64,000 nt of DNA from Indolivaga macrotermitis (GCF_900128985.1 NZ_FQUC01000006.1:1-64000); one strand, 5' to 3'. Positions 1-8,450 are shown, counted from the first letter of the stretch. The notes: a model not told the origin generated them from the sequence alone. Numbers and translations: made by a program.

Positions 1-51
1 GGCTCGCTCCCGATCTTCGATACTAAACTTGTTACGCTTCTTCTTTTCCAT
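1..51 (-). CDS. Start of an unidentified gene, cut by the window edge
   Basis: An open frame begins with ATG at 51 and reads leftwards off the window, giving the 17 residues MEKKKRNKFSIEDRERA. The charged N-terminus has no signal peptide. It lies downstream of the M56 sensor gene in the same direction but is separated from it by a strong terminator hairpin, whose T-rich tail nearly touches this ATG. That leaves no room for a normal leader, so the true start may lie further into the gene. The product cannot be identified from so few residues. Confidence 0.4.
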   Translation of the reverse strand, partial: MEKKKRNKFSIEDRERA

Positions 52-88
52 AAAATAAACCCTAAAAGTTTGTCTAACTTTTAGGGTT
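50..88 (-). terminator. Rho-independent terminator after the M56 sensor gene
   Basis: A perfect 13-bp stem (58-70 with 76-88, arm AACCCTAAAAGTT) has a 5-nt loop and is followed on the minus strand by a T-rich tail. It lies 22 nt past the stop of the M56 gene. Confidence 0.8.
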
Positions 89-110
89 CACTTCAATTCT
101 CCGGCTTTTT

Positions 111-1370
111 TTATTTTGCAGTTTTCTTCTGCAAAGCATACTGAATCGGCAATGTATAATATACGCTTACCTTTTTTCCTCCCTGTTCCCCGGGCGTCCA
201 GTCAGGCATCATATTTACTACGCGCACTGCTTCTGCGTCGCAATCTTCACTTAATGAACGGATAACTTCAACATCGGAGACCTTACCTGTTTTAGAGACA
301 ACAAAACGTAAGACAATCCGTCCCTCAACATTATCTTTTATTGCGCTTGAAGGATATTTGAGATTTTGTCCTATAAATTTCATCATCTCATCAACCCCTC
401 CGGGATATATAGGCATCTTATCTATAACCTTATATATTTTCTCATCATCCTGAACTAAATTATCATTAGAGATTAGAGTAGCCTGAACATCCACACTTTC
501 TTTTGCATCTGTATTTGCTATAAGCAAAACACCCATTAAAGGTATCAGTAACAAATACTTTATCGATACAAACTTCGACGTCGTACATTTATTAATCATA
601 GTAATACGTTTTTTTAGTTGTGATACATTAAATTCGTTAATTATATATATGCTAGCATTATTCTTTATAGTTTTCAATAACAAATACTGGTATTCCCGAA
701 CATCTGCTCCGGTATCGATCACACTGGTATCGGCAAGATATTCCAAATTCACTTTTATTTCCCTTCGTAATAACCAGACTACCGGATTCCACCAAAAAAC
801 AATACAAAACAATTCACTTATCAGTACATCAATTGAATGGTACTGTTTTGCATGCGCTACCTCATGTTTTATCATTAAGTCCAAGTCTGCCTGCGTAGTT
901 TTTTGATCACTGATAAATAGAAAATTAAAAAACGAAAAAGGAGTTATATTTTCTGATATACTTATCAATGTATAGTTATCTTTTTTAGTAATCTTACCAC
1001 TACGAACCAAATGCACAATACCGAATATTTGGGTAAAAAAACGGAATAACAGAAATAAACTTCCTATCAACATTACAATCAGCAACACTTCGGATATACC
1101 TATCGAATTTAAAGAAGGCACTTCTTCTCCGGATGGTGATGCATTAACAACAATTTGAGAAAGCCATCCCTGATATACCCGGGAAGTGTTATCCGGAGCA
1201 ATACCGAACTGACAGAAAGGATAAATAGCTGAAAACAAAAGGATAAACAATAGTAAAAATCTACGTAGCCAACTTAATGTATCCGAACGAAAAAGACATA
1301 AGTATATTAAAGAAAATACACCTAACGATACAGATACTTTCAATAAATAATTAAGATATTCGTTTTCCAT
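111..1370 (-). CDS. M56-family BlaR1/MecR1-like sensor metalloprotease with TonB-type C-terminal domain
   Basis: Membrane sensor-protease of 419 residues. In family members, a signal triggers cleavage that inactivates a partner BlaI repressor. Several membrane segments span about residues 8-50 and 92-112. The zinc protease motif HEVAH sits at 169-173, followed by the downstream Glu region NLEYLAD typical of M56. A further membrane helix lies near 275. Residues from about 315 to the end resemble the TonB C-terminal domain (GRIVLRFVVSKTGKVSDVEV), replacing the penicillin-binding domain of true BlaR1. It therefore probably does not sense beta-lactams. The gene lies 17 nt downstream of the BlaI-type gene, in one operon. 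The family call is firm; the signal is unknown. Confidence 0.85.
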   Translation of the reverse strand: MENEYLNYLLKVSVSLGVFSLIYLCLFRSDTLSWLRRFLLLFILLFSAIYPFCQFGIAPDNTSRVYQGWLSQIVVNASPSGEEVPSLNSIGISEVLLIVMLIGSLFLLFRFFTQIFGIVHLVRSGKITKKDNYTLISISENITPFSFFNFLFISDQKTTQADLDLMIKHEVAHAKQYHSIDVLISELFCIVFWWNPVVWLLRREIKVNLEYLADTSVIDTGADVREYQYLLLKTIKNNASIYIINEFNVSQLKKRITMINKCTTSKFVSIKYLLLIPLMGVLLIANTDAKESVDVQATLISNDNLVQDDEKIYKVIDKMPIYPGGVDEMMKFIGQNLKYPSSAIKDNVEGRIVLRFVVSKTGKVSDVEVIRSLSEDCDAEAVRVVNMMPDWTPGEQGGKKVSVYYTLPIQYALQKKTAK

Positions 1371-1387
1371 GGTATTCGTTTTTTCAT

Positions 1388-1753
1388 TTACTTGCCCTTA
1401 CCTTTTTCTATCATTTTCATTATTTCTTCCAAATCCGAAGAAGATATTTTTTCTTCCTTGGCAAAGAAAGAAACCAGTTCCTTATATGAATTAGCAAAAT
1501 AATTCTTTACAACTCCCGACATAAATGTCTTCTTATAGTCATCCTCATTTATTTTTGGAGAATAAACCTTTACATTACCATACTTTTTAGTATTCAGATA
1601 CCCTTTCTGCTCCAGATTACGTACAATAGATGCTACTGTTGTATATGGAGGTTTGGGGTCATCCATTTCATTTACAATATCTTTAACTACACATTCTTTT
1701 AATGCCCATATATGCAGCATTACAGATTCTTCCTGATTGGTTAATTTTTCCAT
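1388..1753 (-). CDS. BlaI/MecI-family winged-helix transcriptional repressor
   Basis: A 121-residue DNA-binding repressor, the usual length of the BlaI/MecI/CopY family. The N-terminal winged helix covers about residues 1-75: the opening LTNQEESVMLHIW, the VKDIVNEM segment, PPYTTVASIVRNLEQKGYL as recognition helix, then a wing. A helical dimerisation tail rich in acidic and basic residues follows. It is first in an operon with the M56 sensor, the standard arrangement in which the sensor protease relieves repression. A dyad overlapping its own promoter (1771-1789) is a candidate operator for autoregulation. The same 19 nt recur upstream of the TPR gene at 53797-55158. Confidence 0.9.
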   Translation of the reverse strand: MEKLTNQEESVMLHIWALKECVVKDIVNEMDDPKPPYTTVASIVRNLEQKGYLNTKKYGNVKVYSPKINEDDYKKTFMSGVVKNYFANSYKELVSFFAKEEKISSSDLEEIMKMIEKGKGK

Positions 1754-1770
1754 ATTTCAATTTCGTAAAA

Positions 1771-1816
1771 CTACTATTTTTTAGTAAATATATAAATAAC
1801 ATTTTATTAATTCAAA
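1771..1816 (-). promoter_or_regulatory. Promoter of the BlaI-type operon with an overlapping dyad operator
   Basis: On the minus strand a -33 TTTG (1813-1816) is followed after 20 nt by the -7 element TATATTTA (1785-1792). The sequence CTACTATTTTTTAGTAAAT (plus strand, 1771-1789) overlaps the -7 box and expected start site. It contains the inverted repeat TACTA-N5-TAGTA, a plausible BlaI binding site. The identical 19 nt occupy the same position relative to the promoter at 55164-55182. Confidence 0.75.
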
Positions 1817-1826
1817 TAAATCTATC

Positions 1827-2726
1827 TTATTTTTTCAATTTGCTGAGAAACGATTTACGCGTAGGGTAAATCTCTGACAATATTTTATATGCCTCATCTT
1901 TCTCTTCCGAAGTAGCAGATGTATAAATATCCAGTAATTCGGTTAACTTAGTATCACCAAAGAAAGTCAAAAGAACTGACGAAGGACGTGCCTTATAGAT
2001 CGACTGTAAATCACTAACGGATTTTACGACCCCGATTCTACCTCTTACCTCATTATCAGCCATTTCATCTAAACCCTTGCGATGGTAATTATACCATAAG
2101 GAATGGAAAGCCGAAGAACTCTCTTCCGTTAATGCCAATGCTAAAGCATACCTGTTACGGGTATTACCAAACGGAACCCATCCTGTAGCACTTAATGTTT
2201 GTGAAGAGTTGGCTATAGCCAAAGCTTTCTCAAAATACGATTTACCGCCATTCAAACTGTAGGAGTCAAAGTCAAAACCGATTAGTACATAAACATAAAA
2301 GGCAACAGTTGCCACAAGATTATTCGTCAAATTATTTTCTGAGAATTCAAGGCTCTCTCCCCTTATATATGTAAAGTCAAATTCGGCATCCCTAAAATTA
2401 CACATCGGGGTATTATACGTAGAGTTATAAACCGGGCGGGTACTTGTTAGCTGGATTTCTCCTTTATAAGTATTATCATCCGGATTAAACTGTTTTAGAG
2501 TGATCAATATTGTTCCCTGAATCAATTCATTCGTCGAGAATTTCGAGTTAGTCCATTTTCTCGTATTAACTAACTGATTGAGGTTTTCCTGCATCTGCTC
2601 AAACACGCTTTTATCTGTTGTTTGAATCTGATCGCTATTGATAGTCAACTTAACATTCAATTCCTGAGCCTGTAAAATAGCCCCAAAACCAAATATCATA
2701 ACTAATATCCAATATATCTTTTGCAT
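1827..2726 (-). CDS. porD: DUF4835 family protein, type IX secretion protein PorD
   Basis: A 299-residue exported protein with a cleavable signal peptide (hydrophobic segment to about residue 20, ending in LQAQ). The mature part matches the DUF4835 family by its features: the LNVKLTINSDQIQTTDKSVFEQMQ opening, the central CNFRDAEFDFTY segment, and YVLIGFDFDSYSLNGG. This family is annotated as PorD in the type IX secretion system. It follows porE by 10 nt on the same strand, so the two are probably co-transcribed, which strengthens the link to T9SS. The molecular role is not established. The family call is firm, the PorD name slightly less so. Confidence 0.82.
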   Translation of the reverse strand: MQKIYWILVMIFGFGAILQAQELNVKLTINSDQIQTTDKSVFEQMQENLNQLVNTRKWTNSKFSTNELIQGTILITLKQFNPDDNTYKGEIQLTSTRPVYNSTYNTPMCNFRDAEFDFTYIRGESLEFSENNLTNNLVATVAFYVYVLIGFDFDSYSLNGGKSYFEKALAIANSSQTLSATGWVPFGNTRNRYALALALTEESSSAFHSLWYNYHRKGLDEMADNEVRGRIGVVKSVSDLQSIYKARPSSVLLTFFGDTKLTELLDIYTSATSEEKDEAYKILSEIYPTRKSFLSKLKK

Positions 2727-2736
2727 AGAATCAATA

Positions 2737-4749
2737 TTAGCGTAAATTATACGTAGTGGATAATACTTTAAATTCAGTCCTCCGGTTTATCTGATCTGCT
2801 ATTTCCTGCTGTTCGGGTGGTAAAGCCAAAACAAACTGTTCATTTAAAATATCTCCTTCTTTCAGAAAATCATATTTTTTAGCAATGCCTTTTGTTACGA
2901 CTTTAGGTTGACGCTTACCGTATCCGGCAACAGTCAGACGGTCTTTCTCTATACGATGGGCGATAAGATAATCAACCACCGATTGAGCCCTACGCTGCGA
3001 TAAGCACTCATTATATTCATTCGAACCTTTACGGTCTGTATGAGCCGATAACTCAATGGTTACATTAGGGTTTAACTCCAATAACTCTATCAAGTCATCT
3101 AATTCCTTCTTCGATTCGTCTCTAAGAGCAGCCTTATCAAAATCATAAAATATGTTTTCCAATACAGCAGGTTTATTTATTGAATAGAGAACAAAATCTA
3201 CATAATAAAGGGAATCTTTTTCCTCCACTACAGTTCTCAAATCCATTTTCGAATTGAGGTAACCTTCCGCACTTGCCAAAAGGACATAGGTGACACCTCT
3301 TTTAACCTGAAAACGGTATGTGCCATCCGGCTTGCCATTGAACTTCTCATTAGTTCCGTCATTTCCAACAACACGAATAGTCGCATTAGGCACAAACTCA
3401 TCGTCCTTATCCACAATAAATCCTTCCAGAGAAACTTTCACAACCGGATATTCAAAAGAGTAGATATGATCAGAGCCTCTGGCTTCTCCCCTGTTAGAAC
3501 TGAAAAAACCGGACTCAGTATCTTTATCGAAAGTCATTCCGAAATCATCGCCCTGAGAGTTTATCGGAACTCCCATATTATTAACTGACCAACGTTTCGT
3601 TTTTTTATCATAAGCCGCCTTGAAAATATCCAGACCTCCTAATCCGGGATGCCCGTCAGACGAAAAGTACAATGTAGAATCATTTCTCACATACGGAAAC
3701 ATCTCATCTCCCGCTGTATTTATATCGGGCCCCAGATTCTCTACATAGCTCACTTCTTCTCCAAACATAGCAGCACGCCAGATATCCTTACCTCCATATC
3801 CACCAGGCATATCCGACACAAAAAATAACGAATACCCATCGGGACTCAATGCCGGATGTGCATACATATATGCAGTATCGGTAGGAAAAGCCAGCCGTTC
3901 ACCTTTTCCCCAAGAACCATCGGCACGACGCGATTTGTATATGGCCGCATTAGTCGGATGATCAGGATCCTCATCGCAATAAGTATAAAACATCAGATTA
4001 CCGCTTGCTGAAAAAGTAGGAGTACCTTCGTCTTGCTCTGTATTTACCGCTCCTGCAGTTTCGGGCTTCATCCATTTACCTGTTTCATCTTTCCGTGCAA
4101 CAAAAATATCATTATTATATACTCCCGTTATCGTGCTTTTGGCTTCACCCTGAACGTCATCCCGATTAGTCGTGATGTATATCAGATCATAGTCGGGAGG
4201 CAACAACATGGGACTGAATTCTCCTCTGCGGGAATTGAATACATCCATCTTTTTAACGGTGTATTTTGTAGGATTATCTTTCATTTCAGGTGCATTATCA
4301 ACACCTAACAGTCCATTCTGGGCAAATTTATTATCGGGATTGGGCTTAAGATATGCTTTATATTGCTCCGCTGCCTGCGGATAGTTACCCGCTTTATGCA
4401 ATGTCCGGGCATATTGTAACCTGATCGCTGTATCAGCCTGATTAAATCTTAATGCATTTACATACGCAGCATTAGCAGAAACTACATTATTCGATAACCG
4501 GTAACTTTCGGCCATGCGGAAAGCAACGACACCTCTCAGATCCTTATTTTTAGGAGGTATCTTCCGGTAGACTTTCCGGTACATGCCCGCTGCTTCAAAA
4601 TATTCTCCATTTTTGAAACGACGGTCAGCATCAGCCAGTTTTACCTGCTTACATGAGTTAAAAAATATCCCTCCGCAAACCAATAGTATCAAAACGGATA
4701 AATAATGACTGAATTTCAAATTCGATTCTTTTATAAATTTCAAAATCAT
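2737..4749 (-). CDS. porE: Type IX secretion system protein PorE (TPR, beta-propeller, CRD and OmpA domains)
   Basis: A 670-residue envelope protein, close to the roughly 670 residues of Porphyromonas gingivalis PorE. It starts with a hydrophobic signal ending in FNSC at Cys33, a probable lipoprotein site. TPR-like repeats cover about 35-145. WD40/PD40 beta-propeller blades cover about 165-410 (repeated LSPDG/FSSDG-type motifs such as HPALSPDGYSLFFVSD). A carboxypeptidase-regulatory-like fold lies at about 415-510. An OmpA peptidoglycan-binding domain follows at about 530-670 (IFYDFDKAALRDESKKELD). This domain order is that of PorE, which anchors the T9SS ring to peptidoglycan. It is first in an operon with porD. 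Confidence 0.88.
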   Translation of the reverse strand: MILKFIKESNLKFSHYLSVLILLVCGGIFFNSCKQVKLADADRRFKNGEYFEAAGMYRKVYRKIPPKNKDLRGVVAFRMAESYRLSNNVVSANAAYVNALRFNQADTAIRLQYARTLHKAGNYPQAAEQYKAYLKPNPDNKFAQNGLLGVDNAPEMKDNPTKYTVKKMDVFNSRRGEFSPMLLPPDYDLIYITTNRDDVQGEAKSTITGVYNNDIFVARKDETGKWMKPETAGAVNTEQDEGTPTFSASGNLMFYTYCDEDPDHPTNAAIYKSRRADGSWGKGERLAFPTDTAYMYAHPALSPDGYSLFFVSDMPGGYGGKDIWRAAMFGEEVSYVENLGPDINTAGDEMFPYVRNDSTLYFSSDGHPGLGGLDIFKAAYDKKTKRWSVNNMGVPINSQGDDFGMTFDKDTESGFFSSNRGEARGSDHIYSFEYPVVKVSLEGFIVDKDDEFVPNATIRVVGNDGTNEKFNGKPDGTYRFQVKRGVTYVLLASAEGYLNSKMDLRTVVEEKDSLYYVDFVLYSINKPAVLENIFYDFDKAALRDESKKELDDLIELLELNPNVTIELSAHTDRKGSNEYNECLSQRRAQSVVDYLIAHRIEKDRLTVAGYGKRQPKVVTKGIAKKYDFLKEGDILNEQFVLALPPEQQEIADQINRRTEFKVLSTTYNLR

Positions 4750-4856
4750 GAATAATTAAGTCTCAGACTTTCTTTACTTTCTTGATAAGGTAAAAGCAAC
4801 AAATAATCGGTTAAATACAACTAACCCAAAATGCTTACCTCTACTTATATTAAATA

Positions 4857-4864
4857 CAAAGGTA
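4857..4864 (-). promoter_or_regulatory. Probable -7 element for porE-porD
   Basis: The minus strand reads TACCTTTG, a perfect Bacteroidetes -7 box (TAnnTTTG), about 108 nt before the porE start. No clear -33 TTTG is seen. The 4750-4999 interval is divergent and otherwise holds only the opposite promoter. Confidence 0.5.
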
Positions 4865-4970
4865 TAAATATAACTTATTTGATATTTAAGTTTTGCTTTT
4901 TTTCAAGAAAAATACATAAATCCTAACCTCCTAACCCCTGCATAACTTTTATAAATTCATATTTATTATA

Positions 4971-4978
4971 TATATTTG
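4971..4978 (+). promoter_or_regulatory. Probable -7 element for the first lipoprotein gene
   Basis: TATATTTG matches the Bacteroidetes -7 consensus 22 nt before the ATG at 5000. It contains the TTG at 4976, an in-frame alternative start, so translation should begin at 5000. Confidence 0.55.
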
Positions 4979-4999
4979 TCAATCAAACAGAATTTGAAC

Positions 5000-5464
5000 A
5001 TGAATAAACAGCTTTTATGTTACCTGCTCATAGCAGGCGCTATAGTGTCTTGTAAACCCAAGGAACAAAATAATTCGTACGAGGCTGTCGTTACTATTGT
5101 TGATGAAGCCGAATCTATTGTCGACAAATACGATAGTGCCGTTTATTTAGCTTTAGAGAATAAGAAAACAGATTATATAAAAATATTATCTAAAGGAGCT
5201 GTAGATTCTACTAATCTCAAACTGAATGACCTGAAAAATCTGGAGATTGATCCACCAAATGAAGATTTGCGTACCAGTTCTATTAATTACATCCAGGCAT
5301 TGCAGAAAATAGTTATAGCCGAAAATACATACGCATCTATAAATGATACTACAAGTATTGAGACGGCTAAAAAAATGGATGAAAATGTTTCGAAAGAAAT
5401 TAATCAGGCAGAACAATTACGCTATAAATACAGGCTTGAACTAAAAAAATCAATGAATCAATAA
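5000..5464 (+). CDS. Small lipoprotein of unknown function
   Basis: A 154-residue probable lipoprotein. The signal peptide MNKQLLCYLLIAGAIVSC ends in a lipobox with Cys18. The mature part is predominantly helical and polar, with no recognised domain. The ATG at 5000 is chosen over the in-frame TTG at 4976, which falls inside the -7 promoter box. A similar lipoprotein of like size and helical character follows 40 nt downstream, so the pair is likely an operon and possibly distant paralogues. I do not recognise a function; the outer-membrane or periplasmic location is inferred from the lipobox. Confidence 0.75.
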   Translation: MNKQLLCYLLIAGAIVSCKPKEQNNSYEAVVTIVDEAESIVDKYDSAVYLALENKKTDYIKILSKGAVDSTNLKLNDLKNLEIDPPNEDLRTSSINYIQALQKIVIAENTYASINDTTSIETAKKMDENVSKEINQAEQLRYKYRLELKKSMNQ

Positions 5465-5504
5465 CTTATTCTTATATTCTTTAATTATAAACAATACTCA
5501 AAAA

Positions 5505-6002
5505 ATGAAAAAAAATTTATTACTCTCATTCACTTTACTTATAGTAGCTTTAATTGTATCTTCTTGCGGGGGTGTTGATCCTGTAAAATATAACGATAAA
5601 TTAGTACATTATTCAGAAGTAGCAGATAACCGTATTCTTTCGCTAAACAGCAAAATAGATGCTATCGAAGATTTGGATGAGTATACTACTACACTAAAAA
5701 CGTTAGGCACTACAACTGTAGACAGTTTGAAAAGTGACATTGAGAAAATCAAAACGATGGAACTTGCTAAAGGTTCTGATGAATTTCAGGCTTCAACTAT
5801 CGCTTACATAGAGTCTCTGATAGCATATACTACTACAATTACAGATGAATATGCTAAGATTACAGACCAAACAACTGAAGATGAATTCAACAACATAGAC
5901 AAATTGATCGACGCCAGCTATGATGTAAGCATGGCTAAATTAAAAGACATGCAAAATGCCCAAAAAGCTTTTGCTAAAGATAACAACTTTGTACTAAGAT
6001 AA
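5505..6002 (+). CDS. Small lipoprotein of unknown function
   Basis: A 165-residue probable lipoprotein with signal peptide and lipobox ending IVSSC at Cys21. The mature region is helical, with heptad-like stretches (NRILSLNSKIDAIEDLDEY, then TTVDSLKSDIEKIKTM). It shares size, layout and the SxxYIxxLxxxxxxT pattern (STIAYIESLIAYTTT here, SSINYIQALQKIVIA upstream) with the preceding lipoprotein, suggesting an old duplication. A strong terminator follows at 6029-6064. Function unknown. Confidence 0.78.
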   Translation: MKKNLLLSFTLLIVALIVSSCGGVDPVKYNDKLVHYSEVADNRILSLNSKIDAIEDLDEYTTTLKTLGTTTVDSLKSDIEKIKTMELAKGSDEFQASTIAYIESLIAYTTTITDEYAKITDQTTEDEFNNIDKLIDASYDVSMAKLKDMQNAQKAFAKDNNFVLR

Positions 6003-6028
6003 ATCTCGGTAAAATATAATACCTTTGA

Positions 6029-6064
6029 ACACAGATCACTCAAATGGTGGTCTGTGTTTTTTTT
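6029..6064 (+). terminator. Terminator after the lipoprotein pair
   Basis: A 12-bp stem with one G-U pair (6029-6040 with 6048-6059) and a 7-nt loop, followed by a run of T. Confidence 0.85.
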
Positions 6065-6077
6065 AATATAATCATCA

Positions 6078-7295
6078 GTGAGTAAAAGTAAACAAGTAAT
6101 AAACGACCCTGTATTTGGATTCATAACCATACCCAACGAGTTTGTTGAGACTATTATAAAGCATCCTTATGTTCAACGGCTCAACCGCATCAAACAACTG
6201 GGTATGGCTTCGTTCGCATATCCTGGAGCACAGCACACCAGATTCCATCATACACTGGGCGCGATGCACCTGATGCAACAAGTAATAATGAGCTTACGGG
6301 CAAAAGGCAATGAAATAACCGAAGAAGAAATGAACGGAGCATTAGCCTGTATCTTATTACACGATGTTGGTCATGGCCCGTTTTCGCATGTACTGGAACA
6401 CACAATAGTAGAAGGCATACATCACGAAGAAATATCACTGAAACTGATGCAGCGCATCAATGAGCAGCTAAACGGGCAACTGGATATATGTATAGCCATA
6501 TTTAGAAATGAATATCCGAAAACATTTCTGCATGAACTGGTAAGTGGACAGGTAGATGTTGACAGATTGGATTACCTCCGCCGCGATTGTTTTTTCACAG
6601 GAGTGAACGAAGGCAATATAGGTTCGGAGCGCATCATACAGATACTTGATGTAAGAGACAACAAACTGGTAATTGAAGCCAAAGGGATTTTCTCTATAGA
6701 GAATTTTCTGTTATCAAGGCGGTTAATGTACTGGCAGGTATACCATCATAAAACAGCTATAGCTGCCGAAACGACCTTAATCAATGCGCTACGGCGGGCT
6801 AAAGAGCTCGTAAATAAAGGAATTGACCTCTTTGCATCTCCATCTTTAAAATATTTTCTGAAAAATAATATCGGCAAAGATAATTTCAATGGCGATGCTA
6901 TCGACCGGTTTATTAGTCTCGATGATTCCGATATATGGTGCTCTTTAAAAGAATGGACTAACTCGGATGATATGATATTATCCACTTTAAGCAATTCATT
7001 TGTTAACCGGGGACTCTTCAAGATAGAAATGCACAATGAACCTGTTTCGGAATCATATATTAAAAACTATATGCAGAAATACATCGTAAAATGGAATCTG
7101 ACAGAAGAAGACTCTAAATATTTTGTCGCTTCGCGAACTATCTCAACCGATGTTTACAACGAAAACGGAAATAGTATAGATATTCTCTTCAATGATGAGC
7201 ATATAGAGAATATATCGACTGTATCTGACCTGCTTAATGTACAATTACTATCTAAAAAAGCGGAGAAATATTATTTCGCATATCTTAAAATCTGA
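6078..7295 (+). CDS. HD-domain phosphohydrolase (YdhJ/YwfO type)
   Basis: A 405-residue soluble enzyme of the HD superfamily, related to dNTP triphosphohydrolases. The metal-binding residues are visible: H57/H58 in QHTRFHHTLG, H95-D96 in LLHDVGHGPFSH, and the later Asp in VDVDRLDYLRRD. The opening NDPVFGFITIP and HPYVQRLNRIKQLG is diagnostic of this subgroup. Its substrate is probably a (deoxy)nucleoside triphosphate, but family members differ. The frame starts with GTG at 6078, 14 nt after the upstream terminator. A TACCTTTG box at 6021-6028 precedes that terminator, so the promoter position is unclear. Confidence 0.88.
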   Translation: MSKSKQVINDPVFGFITIPNEFVETIIKHPYVQRLNRIKQLGMASFAYPGAQHTRFHHTLGAMHLMQQVIMSLRAKGNEITEEEMNGALACILLHDVGHGPFSHVLEHTIVEGIHHEEISLKLMQRINEQLNGQLDICIAIFRNEYPKTFLHELVSGQVDVDRLDYLRRDCFFTGVNEGNIGSERIIQILDVRDNKLVIEAKGIFSIENFLLSRRLMYWQVYHHKTAIAAETTLINALRRAKELVNKGIDLFASPSLKYFLKNNIGKDNFNGDAIDRFISLDDSDIWCSLKEWTNSDDMILSTLSNSFVNRGLFKIEMHNEPVSESYIKNYMQKYIVKWNLTEEDSKYFVASRTISTDVYNENGNSIDILFNDEHIENISTVSDLLNVQLLSKKAEKYYFAYLKI

Positions 7296-7331
7296 GATTC
7301 TTAAATATAATTAAGGCAATTCACCTAATCG

Positions 7332-7360
7332 TTGGTTTACTTTAATTATAACTATATTTG
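7332..7360 (+). promoter_or_regulatory. Probable promoter of the recR operon
   Basis: A perfect -7 box TATATTTG (7353-7360) has a weak -33 TTG (7332-7334) 18 nt upstream. The recR start is 34 nt downstream. Confidence 0.6.
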
Positions 7361-7393
7361 TAATCCTTTATTGAGAAGATTAGTTATTTCTGC

Positions 7394-8017
7394 ATGATAC
7401 AAAAATATCCATCGGTTTTATTGGAAGAAGCCGTTAACGAATTTGCCAAATTACCCGGAATAGGACGAAAAACAGCTCTTAGACTGGTTCTCCACATGTT
7501 GCGCCAAGATATAAGAAGCGTAGAATCCTTTTCTTCGGCAATTCTTACATTAAAGCAAGATGTAAAATATTGCAAATCGTGCTACAATATATCCGATGAT
7601 GATATTTGTCCTATCTGTGCAAACTTATCAAGGGACAAATCTACTGTATGTGTGGTAGAGAATATCAAAGAGGTAATGGCCATAGAGAATACATCTCAAT
7701 TCAAAGGTTTGTACCACGTACTGGGAGGCATTATATCTCCCATAGACGGTATCGGACCTAATGACCTTCAGATAGACTCATTGGTGCAACGGGTTTCGCA
7801 AGGAGGCATTAACGAGATAATCTTAGCCCTTAGCACAACGATGGAAGGAGACACTACCAACTTTTATATATACAAAAAACTGGCGCCATTTAATGTCAAA
7901 ATATCGATGATAGCAAGAGGTATTTCTATAGGAGACGAAATAGAATATGCCGATGAAGTAACTTTAGGCCGTTCGATTATTAACAGAACGTTGTTTAACG
8001 AATCATTTAACCTGTAA
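7394..8017 (+). CDS. recR: Recombination protein RecR
   Basis: A 207-residue RecR, normal length. It works with RecO and RecF to load RecA at gapped DNA. Visible features in order: helix-hairpin-helix [13 protein letters not shown] (19-31), a four-Cys zinc finger (C60, C63, C72, C75), and a Toprim domain from about 80 with [12 protein letters not shown] and the [16 protein letters not shown] loop. The C-terminal region [21 protein letters not shown] is typical. It leads a plus-strand cluster and is separated from the next gene by 4 nt. Confidence 0.97.
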   Translation: MIQKYPSVLLEEAVNEFAKLPGIGRKTALRLVLHMLRQDIRSVESFSSAILTLKQDVKYCKSCYNISDDDICPICANLSRDKSTVCVVENIKEVMAIENTSQFKGLYHVLGGIISPIDGIGPNDLQIDSLVQRVSQGGINEIILALSTTMEGDTTNFYIYKKLAPFNVKISMIARGISIGDEIEYADEVTLGRSIINRTLFNESFNL

Positions 8018-8021
8018 CCAA

Positions 8022-8450
8022 ATGCTGGATAAAACATTCAAAGTATCCCGGATTATATACTTTCTGTGTGTAATAGTTTCTGTTTGCGGGCTTATCTATA
8101 ATTTCTTATATACAACCAAGTATATAACTATAGCAGAGAATCCGATTCTCGAAAGATGGGCCATAATAATTACATTAGCAGGGATATACGGAGCATTAAG
8201 ACTGTTGCACCCCAAGTTAAAGAATCCGGACAGGGAAAATTTAACAATCGCAGTAAAAAAATACATAACAAAATATTATATCAGGCTAGGCGCTGTATTC
8301 GCAATATATATGTTCAACATGTTATGTTTCAGTTTTACTGGCATAAAAAACTTTATCTATTTGTCGATCATTACTATATTTGCAATGTTCTTATGCGCCC
8401 CGAATAAAAAACATTTTGAAAACGAAACTAAATATATTGACCAAGCATGA
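8022..8450 (+). CDS. Small integral membrane protein of unknown function
   Basis: A 142-residue protein with about four membrane helices (near 11-30, 45-60, 88-107 and 110-126) and basic loops. There is no recognised catalytic motif. It sits between recR and the HAD hydrolase, separated by 4 nt upstream and overlapping the next gene by 4 nt, so it is translated as part of this operon. A similar small membrane protein after recR is, to my recollection, common in Bacteroidales, but its role is unknown. Confidence 0.75.
   Translation: MLDKTFKVSRIIYFLCVIVSVCGLIYNFLYTTKYITIAENPILERWAIIITLAGIYGALRLLHPKLKNPDRENLTIAVKKYITKYYIRLGAVFAIYMFNMLCFSFTGIKNFIYLSIITIFAMFLCAPNKKHFENETKYIDQA

Noticed and set aside
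4976-4999. TTG start extending the first lipoprotein by eight residues
   Set aside because: The TTG lies in the -7 promoter box TATATTTG, and the extra polar residues would spoil the signal peptide.
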